Below, one piece after another: positions 7,593-16,444 of a stretch of DNA of 64,000 nucleotides. The notes under the pieces were generated by a model. The model was not told the origin of the DNA. It did not search any database and was given only the letters and a program-made list of their open reading frames with translations. A program made the translations under genes and the position numbers. The stretch is from Sphingobium sufflavum. Its GTDB lineage: Bacteria; Pseudomonadota; Alphaproteobacteria; Sphingomonadales; Sphingomonadaceae. The stretch is from contig NZ_JAJSSH010000003.1 of the NCBI RefSeq assembly GCF_021403115.1, positions 310,001-374,000 on the forward strand, given 5' to 3'. Every line of letters starts with the position of its first letter. Within the stretch, counting starts at the first letter, position 1.

Positions 7593-8569
7593 AGGACGGT
7601 CACTTTCGCCAGACCCTTGTCCTCTGCACGGACGAGGGGATTGCGGACGGGGAGGGTGAAGGGCGCGGCCGCTACCTCGAATATATCGCCGACCTGCGTT
7701 TCCACCTTGTCGGCAAAGGACAGGGTGGCGGTGCCGAAGAAATGCACATGCACGTCGCCGGGCCGCTGGAACTGGGTATATTTAAAATGATGATGTTCGA
7801 GGTTGGCGATGGTGTGCGACATGTTCGCCTCGCCCGACAGGAAGGGCCTTTCCCAGAGCGTCGCGCCATCGCGCAGGATGCGGCTGGTGCCGCGGATGTC
7901 GGCGGGCAGTTCGCCGAGCAGCAACTCAGGGCCAATCGCGGCCTGACGCAGCTTGCTGTGCGCGAGCCACAGATAGTTGACCCGTTCCGTCACATGGTCG
8001 GAAAATTCATTGCCGAGCGCGAAGCCGAGGCGGATCGGCGTGCCGTCCGCACCGATCAGATAGATGCCGGCGATCTCCGGTTCCTCGCCACCGTCGCCCG
8101 CAAAGGCGGGGGCCTCTAGTGGCGCGCCGGGCGCGACGAGGATGCCGCCATCGCCCTTGTAGAACCATTCGGGCTGCACGCCCTCCGTGCCCGGGACGGG
8201 CTTGCCGCCGTCCAGTCCCATCAGGAACATGCGCATACTGTCGGTGACATGTTCCTGTGCCTGCGCGGCCTTGTGCATCTTGTCCCGGCCTTCAGCCGAG
8301 CCGAGGTGCGTGAGGCCGGTGCCGCTGACGAGCAGATGCGCCGGATCGCCATGATCGATGGGGGGCAGCAGGGTGACGGCGGCGAGGTCCAGCACCGCGC
8401 CCGCACGGGCTTCCGCGAGCTGGGCCAGCTTGGTGCCGGCCCCGATCGCATCGACCGCGAGCGACAGGATGGAGGGCGTATCGGCGAGGCGATGGGCAGC
8501 GCCGTCCGCGTCGAGGGCGGCGACGCTGCGCGTGCCGTCGGCGCTATATTGGACGAGGGAGCGGATCAT
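7589..8569 (-). CDS. AraD1 / GguC family protein (fumarylacetoacetate hydrolase-like), probable 2-keto-3-deoxy-pentonate dehydratase
   Basis: This 326-residue protein overlaps both neighbours by four bases. Recognisable elements are HLLVSGTGLTHLGSAEGRDKMH, QPEWFYKGDG, GEEPEIAGIYLIG, GFALGNEFSDHVTE and the C-terminal PGDVHVHFFGTATLSF. These belong to the AraD1/GguC group of the FAH superfamily, whose members act as 2-keto-3-deoxy-sugar-acid dehydratases in non-phosphorylated pentose pathways. Given the ketoglutarate-semialdehyde dehydrogenase next to it, the expected reaction is 2-keto-3-deoxy-L-arabinonate to alpha-ketoglutarate semialdehyde. The substrate is inferred from context. Confidence 0.8.
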   Translation of the reverse strand: MIRSLVQYSADGTRSVAALDADGAAHRLADTPSILSLAVDAIGAGTKLAQLAEARAGAVLDLAAVTLLPPIDHGDPAHLLVSGTGLTHLGSAEGRDKMHKAAQAQEHVTDSMRMFLMGLDGGKPVPGTEGVQPEWFYKGDGGILVAPGAPLEAPAFAGDGGEEPEIAGIYLIGADGTPIRLGFALGNEFSDHVTERVNYLWLAHSKLRQAAIGPELLLGELPADIRGTSRILRDGATLWERPFLSGEANMSHTIANLEHHHFKYTQFQRPGDVHVHFFGTATLSFADKVETQVGDIFEVAAAPFTLPVRNPLVRAEDKGLAKVTVL

Positions 8570-10134
8570 GCCGTCACCGCCTTTCCCTCGACCCGGCGCG
8601 GGAGGCCCCAGGGATTGTCGTCGCGCACGGCCAGTGGGAGCAGTGCCGCCGGAATGTCCTGATAGCAGACGGGGCGCAGGAAACGGCTCATCGCTGCCGT
8701 GCCGACGGAGGTCGAACGGCCATCGGTGGTGGCGGGGTAGGGGCCGCCATGGACCATCGCCCAGGTGACTTCCACGCCCGTCGGCCAGCCGTTCGCGAGC
8801 ACGCGGCCCGCGCGGTCGGCAAGCAGGGGCAGGATACGGGCGGCGTCCGCCTCGTCACTGGGGTCGAGGTGGATGGTGGCGGTGAGCTGCCCCTCCAGCC
8901 CGGCGACGGCCTGCGCAAGGGCATCCATGTCCTTGCAGCGGATGACGACGGAGGCGGCTCCGAACACTTCGTCCGCCAGCGCGGGATCGCGGGCGAAGCT
9001 GTCTGCGTCCGTCTCGAACAGGGCGGCGACGCCCCGGCCTTCTTCACCCGCCGTGCCGCGTGCGATCAGCCGGGCGGCGCGGTTGCCTTCGAGCGCGGCG
9101 ACGCCCTTGTCATAGGCGGCGCGGATGCCGGGGGTCAGCATGACCTGCGGCGCGGCCTTGCCCACCGCTTCTGCGGCGGCGGCGATGAAGCGGTCGAGAT
9201 CGGGACCGTCGAGCGCGATCACCACCCCCGGATTGGTGCAGAACTGGCCCGCGCCCAGCGTCAGCGACGCGACGAAGGCTGGACCCAGCGCCTCGGCCCG
9301 CGCGGCGAGCGCGTGCGGCATCAGGACGACGGGGTTGATCGCGCTCATCTCCGCATAGACGGGAATGGGTTCGGCGCGCTTGGCGGCGATGGCGGCAAGG
9401 GCGAGGCCGCCGCCGCGCGATCCGGTGAAGCCCACCGCCTTGATATGCGGATCGGCGACCAGCGCGCCGCCCAGTTCATGCGCGGTGCCGGGGAGATAGG
9501 AGAAGGTGCCGGCGGGCAGGCCCGACGCCGCGACCGCATCGGCAATGGCGCGTGCGACCAGTTCGCCGGTGCCGGGATGGGCGGGATGACCCTTCACCAC
9601 CACCGGGCAACCCGCCGCAAAGGCGGAAGCGGTGTCACCGCCCGCGACGGAGAAGGCGAGAGGGAAGTTGGATGCGCCGAACACGGCCACGGGACCAAGC
9701 GGTACGTTCACCCGGCGCAGGTCTGCGCGCGGCGGGGTGCGATCGGGCAGGGCGGGGTCAATGGTGACGTCCAGCCAGTAACCGGCGCGCACTTCCGACG
9801 CGAACAGGCGCAACTGGCCGGTGGTGCGGCCCCGCTCCCCCTCCAGACGGGGCCGGGGCAGGCCCGTCTCCGCAAGGGCGGTGGCGATCAACTCCTCGCC
9901 GATCTCCTCGATATGGGTGGCGATGGATTCGAGGAAGGCGGCGCGGTCGTTGGGCGACAGCGCGGCGAGGGCGGGCGCGGCGTCAGCGGCCAGCGCGCAG
10001 GCATCGGCCACGTCCTGCACGTCCGCATTGCTGTAGCTGTTCGGCAGGGCGGCGCCGGTGGCGGCGTTATGGCCGGTGAACTTGGCGGGGCGCTGGCGTT
10101 GTTCCGCGCCGATCAGGATGCTTCCGTCGATCAT
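8566..10134 (-). CDS. Alpha-ketoglutarate semialdehyde dehydrogenase (aldehyde dehydrogenase superfamily)
   Basis: This gene encodes 522 residues from the ATG at 10134; an upstream extension to 10365 runs into intergenic and neighbouring sequence and is rejected. Aldehyde dehydrogenase hallmarks are present: PLGPVAVFGASNFPLAFS, the coenzyme-site VVKGHPAHPGT, AVGFTGSRGGG, the general-base Glu in PVYAEMSAINPVV and the catalytic Cys in LGAGQFCTNPG. The HPAHPGT and MSAINPV signatures fit the KGSADH group of sugar-acid clusters. It would oxidise 2-oxoglutarate semialdehyde to 2-oxoglutarate, the final step of the Weimberg-type route. It overlaps the AraD1 gene by four bases. Confidence 0.88.
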   Translation of the reverse strand: MIDGSILIGAEQRQRPAKFTGHNAATGAALPNSYSNADVQDVADACALAADAAPALAALSPNDRAAFLESIATHIEEIGEELIATALAETGLPRPRLEGERGRTTGQLRLFASEVRAGYWLDVTIDPALPDRTPPRADLRRVNVPLGPVAVFGASNFPLAFSVAGGDTASAFAAGCPVVVKGHPAHPGTGELVARAIADAVAASGLPAGTFSYLPGTAHELGGALVADPHIKAVGFTGSRGGGLALAAIAAKRAEPIPVYAEMSAINPVVLMPHALAARAEALGPAFVASLTLGAGQFCTNPGVVIALDGPDLDRFIAAAAEAVGKAAPQVMLTPGIRAAYDKGVAALEGNRAARLIARGTAGEEGRGVAALFETDADSFARDPALADEVFGAASVVIRCKDMDALAQAVAGLEGQLTATIHLDPSDEADAARILPLLADRAGRVLANGWPTGVEVTWAMVHGGPYPATTDGRSTSVGTAAMSRFLRPVCYQDIPAALLPLAVRDDNPWGLPRRVEGKAVTA

Positions 10135-10222
10135 GATGTACCTCGTAAATGCTTTTCGTAACCCCGGCGGTATGGCGCCGGGCGTCAGGCGACCCCGGCC
10201 GGTGCCGGGACCACCCATGATG

Positions 10223-12034
10223 TCAGTGATTGTCGCGCGGCAGGCCCTGCGTCTGGGCGATTTTCTGGAAGCTTTCCGCCCCTTCGAGGATCGCGCCGGT
10301 CTGAAGCTGGCCGACGAGGTCGCGCTGAATCTGCTGCCAGGGCGTCTGCGATGCGGGATAGGCATAGCCGCCCGCTGCGAGCAGTGCAGTACGCCGCTCC
10401 GCCAGTTCCGCGTCGGGGATCAGCACGTCCACCGTACCCCGGTTCAGGTCGATCCGCACCCGGTCGCCGCTGCGCAGGAGGGCAAGGCCGCCGTTGGCTG
10501 CCGCCTCCGGCGAGGCGTTGAGGATGGAGGGGGAGCCGGACGTGCCCGACTGGCGACCGTCCCCGATGCATGGGAGGGCATGGACACCCTCGCGCAGCAG
10601 ATAGGCGGGCGCGCGCATGTTCACCACCTCCGCCGCGCCGGGATAGCCGATCGGTCCCGCGCCGCGCATGAACAACAATGTCTGCGTCGTGATGCCGGTC
10701 GCCGGATCGTCGATGCGGGCGTGATAATCCTCCGGCCCGTCGAACACGACGACCGGCCCCTCGAACGCTTCCGGATCGTCGGGATTGCTGAGGTAGCGGG
10801 CGCGGAACTCCTCGGAGATCACGCTGGTCTTCATGATCGCGCTGTCGAACAGATTGCCGGACAGGACGATGAAGCCTGCCTCCGGCTTCAGCGGGTTGGC
10901 GAAGGGACGGATGACCTTCTCGTCCTCGATGGTCGCGCCCCGGCAGTTGTCGCCGATGCTGCGGCCATTGGCGGTCATCACACCCTCATGGATAAGGCCC
11001 TGTTCCATCAACTGGTTGACGACTGCGGGCACGCCGCCTGCGCGATAATAATCCTCGCCCAGATATTCGCCTGCCGGCTGGAGGTTGACCAGCAAGGGAA
11101 CCTTGTGCCCGTGGGTCTGCCAGTCGCGGATGTCGAGGTCGACGCCCATGTGACGCGCGATGGCGGCGAGGTGGATCGGCGCGTTGGTCGATCCGCCGAT
11201 GGCCGAATTGACCGCGATGGCGTTGAGGAAGGCCTCGCGCGTCATGATGTCGGAGGGTTTCAGATCCTCGTTCACCATGTCCACGATACGCAGGCCGGTG
11301 TGATAGGCGCTTTCCTGACGATCGCGATACGGCGCGGGGATGGCGGCGTTGCCGGGCAGGGACATGCCCAACGCTTCCGCCAGGCTGTTCATCGTGGTCG
11401 CCGTGCCCATCGTGTTGCAATAGCCGGTGGACGGCGCGGAGGAAGCGACGAGGCGGATGAAGCCCTCATCGTCGATCTCTCCTGCGGCCAGAAGCTCGCG
11501 CGCCTTCCAGACGATGGTGCCCGACCCGGTCCGTTCGCCCTTGTGCCAGCCGTTCAGCATCGGGCCGACGGACAGGGCGATGGCGGGCAGGTTGACCGTC
11601 GCCGCCGCCATCAGGCAGGCGGGCGTCGTCTTGTCGCAGCCGATGGTCAGCACCACTCCGTCGAGCGGATAGCCATACAGCACCTCCACCAGACCCAGAT
11701 AGGACAGGTTGCGGTCGAGGCCCGCCGTGGGGCGCTTGCCGGTTTCCTGAATGGGATGGACGGGAAATTCGATGGCGATGCCGCCTGCCTGCCGGATACC
11801 CTCACGCACCCGTTCCGCCAGAACCAGATGATGGCGGTTGCAGGGGGACAGGTCGCTGCCGGTCTGCGCGATGCCGATAATCGGCTTGCCGCTGCGCAAC
11901 TCCTCGAACGTCAGGCCGAAATTTAGATAGCGCTCCAGATAGAGCGCCGTCATGTCGGTGTTGGCGGGATTGTCGAACCATGCGGCAGAGCGCAGCGTGC
12001 GGGGCGAGTCGGATGAGGGAGGGCTTGTGGTCAT
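10223..12034 (-). CDS. IlvD/Edd-family sugar-acid dehydratase (arabonate / galactonate / xylonate type)
   Basis: This 603-residue protein belongs to the IlvD/Edd superfamily of Fe-S dehydratases. Cluster cysteines lie in [20 protein letters not shown] and [12 protein letters not shown]. Other landmarks are [19 protein letters not shown] and the late [24 protein letters not shown]. The overall sequence fits the pentonate dehydratase branch rather than branched-chain amino-acid IlvD. It opens the minus-strand operon, 100 bp from the divergent transporter gene. In this context it should convert L-arabonate, and perhaps D-galactonate, to the 2-keto-3-deoxy acid. Which aldonate is preferred cannot be decided from sequence. 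Confidence 0.87.
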   Translation of the reverse strand: MTTSPPSSDSPRTLRSAAWFDNPANTDMTALYLERYLNFGLTFEELRSGKPIIGIAQTGSDLSPCNRHHLVLAERVREGIRQAGGIAIEFPVHPIQETGKRPTAGLDRNLSYLGLVEVLYGYPLDGVVLTIGCDKTTPACLMAAATVNLPAIALSVGPMLNGWHKGERTGSGTIVWKARELLAAGEIDDEGFIRLVASSAPSTGYCNTMGTATTMNSLAEALGMSLPGNAAIPAPYRDRQESAYHTGLRIVDMVNEDLKPSDIMTREAFLNAIAVNSAIGGSTNAPIHLAAIARHMGVDLDIRDWQTHGHKVPLLVNLQPAGEYLGEDYYRAGGVPAVVNQLMEQGLIHEGVMTANGRSIGDNCRGATIEDEKVIRPFANPLKPEAGFIVLSGNLFDSAIMKTSVISEEFRARYLSNPDDPEAFEGPVVVFDGPEDYHARIDDPATGITTQTLLFMRGAGPIGYPGAAEVVNMRAPAYLLREGVHALPCIGDGRQSGTSGSPSILNASPEAAANGGLALLRSGDRVRIDLNRGTVDVLIPDAELAERRTALLAAGGYAYPASQTPWQQIQRDLVGQLQTGAILEGAESFQKIAQTQGLPRDNH

Positions 12035-12134
12035 GCGACCCTTCTATGTTGGTTCGGACGATGATCGGGTTGACGATCTTGTCCCTCCAATATACTCATA
12101 CAATTAATATGGCAATGCTTGGGAGAGATGCGGC
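12035..12134. promoter_or_regulatory. Divergent promoter of the two sugar-acid operons, with a candidate GntR operator
   Basis: This 100-bp spacer separates the dehydratase start (minus) from the transporter start (plus). It contains TATACTCATACAA at 12091-12103; its complement reads TTGTATGAGTATA, which resembles the TTGTnnnACAA-type sites of FCD GntR regulators. A 12-of-13 match occurs at 24-36. Two FCD regulators sit in the minus-strand operon and are the obvious candidates to bind it. Confidence 0.45.
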
Positions 12135-13454
12135 GTGGCCGGACCGATCAATATCAGTGAAGTGAGCGCGGCCCCGGCCGCCGATGGGGGCACGGGTACA
12201 GGCAGAAGCTATGGCAAGGCGCTGACCCTGCTCGCCAGCCTGTTCTTCATGTGGGGCTTCATCACGGTCATCAACAACACGCTGCTGCCGCATCTGCGCA
12301 GCGTGTTTGACCTCAGCTACACCCAGACGACGCTGATCGAGTCGGTGTGGTTCATCGCCTATGGTGTCGCCTCCATCCCATCGGCCAAGCTGATCGAGCG
12401 GATCGGATACCAGAAGTCGCTGGTGACGGGCCTGCTCATCATGGCGGCGGGTGCGTTGGGCATGATGCTGGCCGCCAGCATCCCCTCTTATGGCGTGACC
12501 CTGTTCATGTTGTTCGTGATCGCCAGCGGCATCACGCTGCTGCAGGTTGCGGCCAACCCCTATGTCGCGGTGATCGGATCGCCGGAGACGGCCTCCAGCC
12601 GCCTCAACCTCGTGCAGGCGTTCAATTCACTGGGCACGATGCTGGCCCCGGCGTTCGGCGCTTATCTCATCCTCGGCCGGTCGGTCGGTGGCACGGCGAA
12701 GGGTGACCGGGTGCTGACCGCCGCCGAACGGCTGGCCGACGCCCAGTCGGTGGTGCTGCCCTATGGCATTGTCGCTGCGGTGCTGGTCGTGCTGGCGCTG
12801 GTCATCGCGCGCTTTCCCCTGCCCGCGATGGGTCAGGCGACCAGCCGCGTCGCAAAGGAAAACCGCAAGAATCATTCGCTGTGGCGGCACCGCAACCTGG
12901 TGTGGGGCATCCCGGCCATGATCTTCTACCTGCTGGCGGAGATCGGCGTCGCCAACCTGTTCGTCAATTTCGTCAGCCAGCCGGACATCGCGAACCTGAC
13001 GCATGAGGAGGCGGGCAATTACCTGACCTTCCTATGGGGCGGGATGATGGTTGGCCGCTTCGTGGGCGCGGGCATCATGCAGCGCGTCGCCGCCGAGAAG
13101 GTGCTGGCCACCTTTGCCGCCGGCGCCTTCGTGGTGATGGTGGTGACGATATTCGCCCATGGCTCGGTCGCCATGTGGTCGCTGATCCTCGTCGGCCTGT
13201 TCCATTCCATCATGTTCCCGACCATCTTCACGCTCGCCATCAAGGGGCTGGGTCCGTTGACCGAGGAAGGGTCGGGCCTGATGATCATGGCCATCGCGGG
13301 CGGTGCGCTGGTAGTGGTGCAGGGTACGCTGGCCGACATGTTCGGTCTCCAGAACAGCTTTGCCCTGACGGCCATCTGCGAATTGTTCGTTCTGGGATAT
13401 GCCCTGTGGGGTACCCGTGTTCCGGTGGACGCCGCCGAGGGAGAAAAAGCATGA
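12135..13454 (+). CDS. FucP-family sugar:H+ symporter (MFS)
   Basis: This 439-residue protein starts at a GTG, eight bases after GGGAGAG. It is a 12-helix major facilitator of the FHS/FucP group: LLASLFFMWGFITVINNTLLPHLR is the typical first segment, followed by LLQVAANPYVAVIG and LNLVQAFNSLGTMLAP. These proteins import L-fucose, glucose/galactose or related hexoses and pentoses by proton symport through the inner membrane. As first gene of the plus-strand operon with DgoK, DgoA and a lactonase, galactose and/or arabinose is the expected cargo. Its stop overlaps the next start (ATGA). Confidence 0.9.
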   Translation: MAGPINISEVSAAPAADGGTGTGRSYGKALTLLASLFFMWGFITVINNTLLPHLRSVFDLSYTQTTLIESVWFIAYGVASIPSAKLIERIGYQKSLVTGLLIMAAGALGMMLAASIPSYGVTLFMLFVIASGITLLQVAANPYVAVIGSPETASSRLNLVQAFNSLGTMLAPAFGAYLILGRSVGGTAKGDRVLTAAERLADAQSVVLPYGIVAAVLVVLALVIARFPLPAMGQATSRVAKENRKNHSLWRHRNLVWGIPAMIFYLLAEIGVANLFVNFVSQPDIANLTHEEAGNYLTFLWGGMMVGRFVGAGIMQRVAAEKVLATFAAGAFVVMVVTIFAHGSVAMWSLILVGLFHSIMFPTIFTLAIKGLGPLTEEGSGLMIMAIAGGALVVVQGTLADMFGLQNSFALTAICELFVLGYALWGTRVPVDAAEGEKA

Positions 13455-14602
13455 TCTGTCGTTCGTTGATCGGCACCGCGGCGGCGGCCCTGCTGGCCTT
13501 GGCCGCCCCCGCGCAGGCCGCGCCGGTGCTGGACTGCCCATTGCGCGACATGCCCTTTTCCATGCAGTCGCCGATGATCGACATATTGCTCAGCCCGGCG
13601 GCGAAGGCCGTGGTCGATCGCAAGCTGGGCGGCCTGCTGGACAAACTGCCCAAGCAGATGTTCGGCACGACCGCGCCCAGTTTTGCGTCTATCCTGACGA
13701 TCAAGGAAGCGGCGGGCTTCGCCACGCGCGGTGGTGGGGCGATGCCCGACCTGACCGGCCTGGACGAGGAACTGGCGAAGATCCCTGTGACCGCCGCCGA
13801 TCGAACCGCCCGCTGCGTGCGCTATGATGACGACCGGCCGACGTTCAAACTGCCCGCGGGCAAGCCGCGCATCCTGCTGTTCGAAAAGATGACCGGTTTT
13901 CGCGATGGCCCCTCCGTCGACGCTGCCCATGCCGCCTTTACCGCGCTGGCCGAGCGCAAGGGATGGGCGCTGGTCTCCACGTTGAAGGGTGGAGCGATCC
14001 ATCCGTCGGTGCTGAAGAATTTCGATGCCGTCATCTGGAACAACGTCAGCGGCGACGTGCTGACCCTGAGCCAGCGCAAGGCGTTGCAGGCCTTTGTGAA
14101 GGGCGGCGGCGGTTTCGTGGCGGTCCATGGATCGGCGGGCGATTTCGCCACTTTTTGGGACTGGTATGTGGACGATCTGATCGGCGCGCGGTTCGCGGGT
14201 CATCCCATGTCTCCGCAATTCCAGGATGCGCGGGTCGTGGTCGAGGCCAAGGACAGCCCGTTGGCCAAGGGTCTGCCCGCCGAATGGGTGATGAAGGACG
14301 AATGGTACAGCTTCAGGAACAATCCGCGCGCCAGCGGATCGACGATCATCGCCACGCTGGACGAGAAAAGCTATAAGCCCGATGGTCTGGCTGGTCAGAA
14401 TTTGCGAATGGGCGACGATCATCCGGTCGCCTGGACCCGCTGTATCGGCAAGGGGCGGATGTTCTATTCCGCCATCGGCCACCGGCCTGAAACCTATAGC
14501 GAACCCCATTATGTGACGATGCTGGAAAATGCTCTGGGCTGGGCGACCGGCACGGCATGCGCTGCGCCCGCATCCGCACAGAAACCGGCATCGGCCAAGT
14601 GA
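13451..14602 (+). CDS. Exported ThuA-like protein with N-terminal unnamed domain
   Basis: This gene encodes 383 residues from the ATG at 13451, translationally coupled to the transporter stop. A Sec signal peptide (LLALAAPAQA) is followed by a divergent copy of the ~70-residue domain found at 3480 and 35552 (MIDILLSPAAKAVVDRKLGG, SILTIKEAAGFA, LDEELAKIPV). A ThuA domain covers about residues 130-370: PRILLFEKMTGFRD, VIWNNVSGDVL, GGGFVAVHGSAGDF, the HPMSPQF segment, DEWYSF, HPVAWTRCIGKGRMFYSAIGH. ThuA-like proteins have a glutamine-amidotransferase-type fold and recur in sugar-oxidation loci, but their reaction is mostly unproven. The location predicts a periplasmic role in sugar processing. 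Confidence 0.85.
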   Translation: MICRSLIGTAAAALLALAAPAQAAPVLDCPLRDMPFSMQSPMIDILLSPAAKAVVDRKLGGLLDKLPKQMFGTTAPSFASILTIKEAAGFATRGGGAMPDLTGLDEELAKIPVTAADRTARCVRYDDDRPTFKLPAGKPRILLFEKMTGFRDGPSVDAAHAAFTALAERKGWALVSTLKGGAIHPSVLKNFDAVIWNNVSGDVLTLSQRKALQAFVKGGGGFVAVHGSAGDFATFWDWYVDDLIGARFAGHPMSPQFQDARVVVEAKDSPLAKGLPAEWVMKDEWYSFRNNPRASGSTIIATLDEKSYKPDGLAGQNLRMGDDHPVAWTRCIGKGRMFYSAIGHRPETYSEPHYVTMLENALGWATGTACAAPASAQKPASAK

Positions 14603-14619
14603 CGCAAGGACCGGCAGGC

Positions 14620-15510
14620 ATGACGACGACAGCAGCACCGACCCCCCGTTTCGTCTGGCCGACCGAGGCGTTGCTCGGTGAGGGGCCATATTGGTCCGAA
14701 GGGGAAGGTGCGCTCTGGTATGTCGACATCAAGGGTGGGGCGATTCATCGCTATCATCCCGCATCCAACGCCCATGCGACATGGGCGGTGGGCGGGCAGC
14801 CCAGCTTTGTCGTGCCTGCGGGTGAGGGGCGACTGGTGGCGGGATCGAACCATAGCCTGATCCTGTTCGACACGGCGGCGGCCGATGGCGCGTTGCCGCA
14901 GACGATGCTCGCCCCCATCGCCATGCCGGCGCATAACCGCACCAATGACGCCACGGTGGACTGCCATGGTCGCCTGTGGTTCGGCACGATGGACGATGGC
15001 GAGACGGAGGGTACCGGCGCCATCTACTGCCTGGTCGATGGCGCGGTACGACAGATGGGCGGCGAGGCGGTCGTCACCAATGGCCCGGCGGCCACGCGCG
15101 ACGGGCGCACCCTCTACCATGTCGATTCCGGCAGCCGCATTATCTGGCGTAGCCGGATCGGCGATGGGCCGGAATTGCTGGAGAAGGAGGTGTTCCTGCA
15201 ACTGGGCGAGGCGGACGGCTATCCCGATGGCATCGTGCTGGACAGCGAGGGTTGCCTGTGGGTCGCGCTTTGGGACGGATGGGGGGTGCAACGCCATGCG
15301 CCTGACGGCAGCCTGTTGCTGCGTATCGACCTGCCCTGTGCCCGCGTGACCAAGATCGCTTTCGGGGGTGACGATCTGCGCACCGCCTATGTCACTACGG
15401 CGCGCACGGGTCTGAGCGAGGCGCAACTGGCGGAACAGCCGCTGGCGGGCGGACTGTTCGCGTTCGACGCGCCGGTCGCGGGCCTGCCGCTGCCCAACGT
15501 GGTGTTCTGA
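14620..15510 (+). CDS. SMP-30/gluconolactonase family sugar lactonase
   Basis: This 296-residue beta-propeller lactonase starts at the ATG at 14620, 17 bp after the ThuA gene. Family landmarks are LLGEGPYWSEGEGALWYVDIKGGAIHR near the N-terminus with the metal-binding Glu, NDATVDCHGRLWFGTMDDGE, VTNGPAATRDGRTLYHVDS and DGYPDGIVLDSEGCLWVALWDG. It should hydrolyse the L-arabino- or D-galactono-lactone made by the 1-dehydrogenase to the free aldonate with a divalent metal. It supplies the missing step between the two operons. No signal peptide is evident, so it is cytoplasmic. Confidence 0.88.
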   Translation: MTTTAAPTPRFVWPTEALLGEGPYWSEGEGALWYVDIKGGAIHRYHPASNAHATWAVGGQPSFVVPAGEGRLVAGSNHSLILFDTAAADGALPQTMLAPIAMPAHNRTNDATVDCHGRLWFGTMDDGETEGTGAIYCLVDGAVRQMGGEAVVTNGPAATRDGRTLYHVDSGSRIIWRSRIGDGPELLEKEVFLQLGEADGYPDGIVLDSEGCLWVALWDGWGVQRHAPDGSLLLRIDLPCARVTKIAFGGDDLRTAYVTTARTGLSEAQLAEQPLAGGLFAFDAPVAGLPLPNVVF

Positions 15511-15514
15511 AAAC

Positions 15515-16444
15515 ATGGCATCGAGAGGGATGGGCTGGCATGTCGTCGGCGACTGGGGCACGACGAGGCTGCGTCTGTTCCGGGTGGAGCAGGGCGTGGT
15601 CGTCGACCGGCTGGACGGACCGGGTATCGGCCAGTTGGAAGGCGGGTTGCCGAGCGCGCACCTGCTGCGCCTCCTCACGCGCTGGACCGGTCATGGCCGC
15701 CCGGACCATGTGACGCTGTGCGGCATGGCGGGCGCGCGCACTGGCCTGCGTGAAGCGCCCTATGTGCCCTGTCCGACGGATCGTGCGGGATGGGCTACGG
15801 GAATGCTGCGTTTCGATCTGGTCGACTTGCCCGTGCGGATCGCCGCCGGGGTGCGGCATGGCGACGTGGATGTGATGCGCGGCGAGGAGACGCAGATCTT
15901 CGGCGCTCTCGCCCGTGAGCCGTCGCTGGCGCAGGGATCGCAACTGTTCATCCTGCCCGGCACGCACAGCAAATGGGCGCGGATCGAAAATGGGGTCGTC
16001 ACCGGGTTTCGCACCTTTTTCACGGGCGAATTGTTTGGCCTGCTGCGCGCGCACAGCACGCTCGCCAGGGTGAGCGCGGGATCGGGGACCACAGCGGATG
16101 CGGGCGACGCGGCCGAACGGGCCGAGGGCTGGGACGAGGGCCTCGCGCGCGCGCGCGAAGGTACGGGCCTGCTGGGCGGCATGTTCGAAAGCCGGGCGGC
16201 GCAACTGTTGCGCGGACGCAGCGCGGTCTGGGGCGAGGGCTTTCTGTCCGGCCTGTTGATCGGTGCGGAGGTGGCGGAGGGCCAGCGCCACACGCCGCTG
16301 CCCGAAACGGTGGTGGTGATCGGCGCGCCCGAACTGGCGGAGCATTATCGGCGCGCGCTGGACGGTCATGGCGTCGCGGTGCGCCGGGAAGATGGCGAAA
16401 CATGTGTATTGGCGGGACTGGAATTGCTCAATGATCTCGGTTGA
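15515..16444 (+). CDS. dgoK: 2-dehydro-3-deoxygalactonokinase
   Basis: This 309-residue protein has the phosphate-1 motif VVGDWGTTRLRLF at the N-terminus. DgoK-family segments follow: CGMAGARTG, VMRGEETQIFGAL, LFILPGTHSKWARIENG and FRTFFTGELFGLLR. It phosphorylates 2-keto-3-deoxy-D-galactonate with ATP in the DeLey-Doudoroff route. It starts five bases after the lactonase stop, and its 3' end overlaps the start of dgoA by 14 bases. Its presence beside KGSADH and AraD1 genes is what shows two lower branches in one locus. Confidence 0.93.
   Translation: MASRGMGWHVVGDWGTTRLRLFRVEQGVVVDRLDGPGIGQLEGGLPSAHLLRLLTRWTGHGRPDHVTLCGMAGARTGLREAPYVPCPTDRAGWATGMLRFDLVDLPVRIAAGVRHGDVDVMRGEETQIFGALAREPSLAQGSQLFILPGTHSKWARIENGVVTGFRTFFTGELFGLLRAHSTLARVSAGSGTTADAGDAAERAEGWDEGLARAREGTGLLGGMFESRAAQLLRGRSAVWGEGFLSGLLIGAEVAEGQRHTPLPETVVVIGAPELAEHYRRALDGHGVAVRREDGETCVLAGLELLNDLG

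Noticed and set aside
10058-11926. 622-codon plus-strand open frame opposite the IlvD/Edd dehydratase
   Set aside because: Antisense of a gene with all Fe-S cysteine motifs; low-complexity composition.
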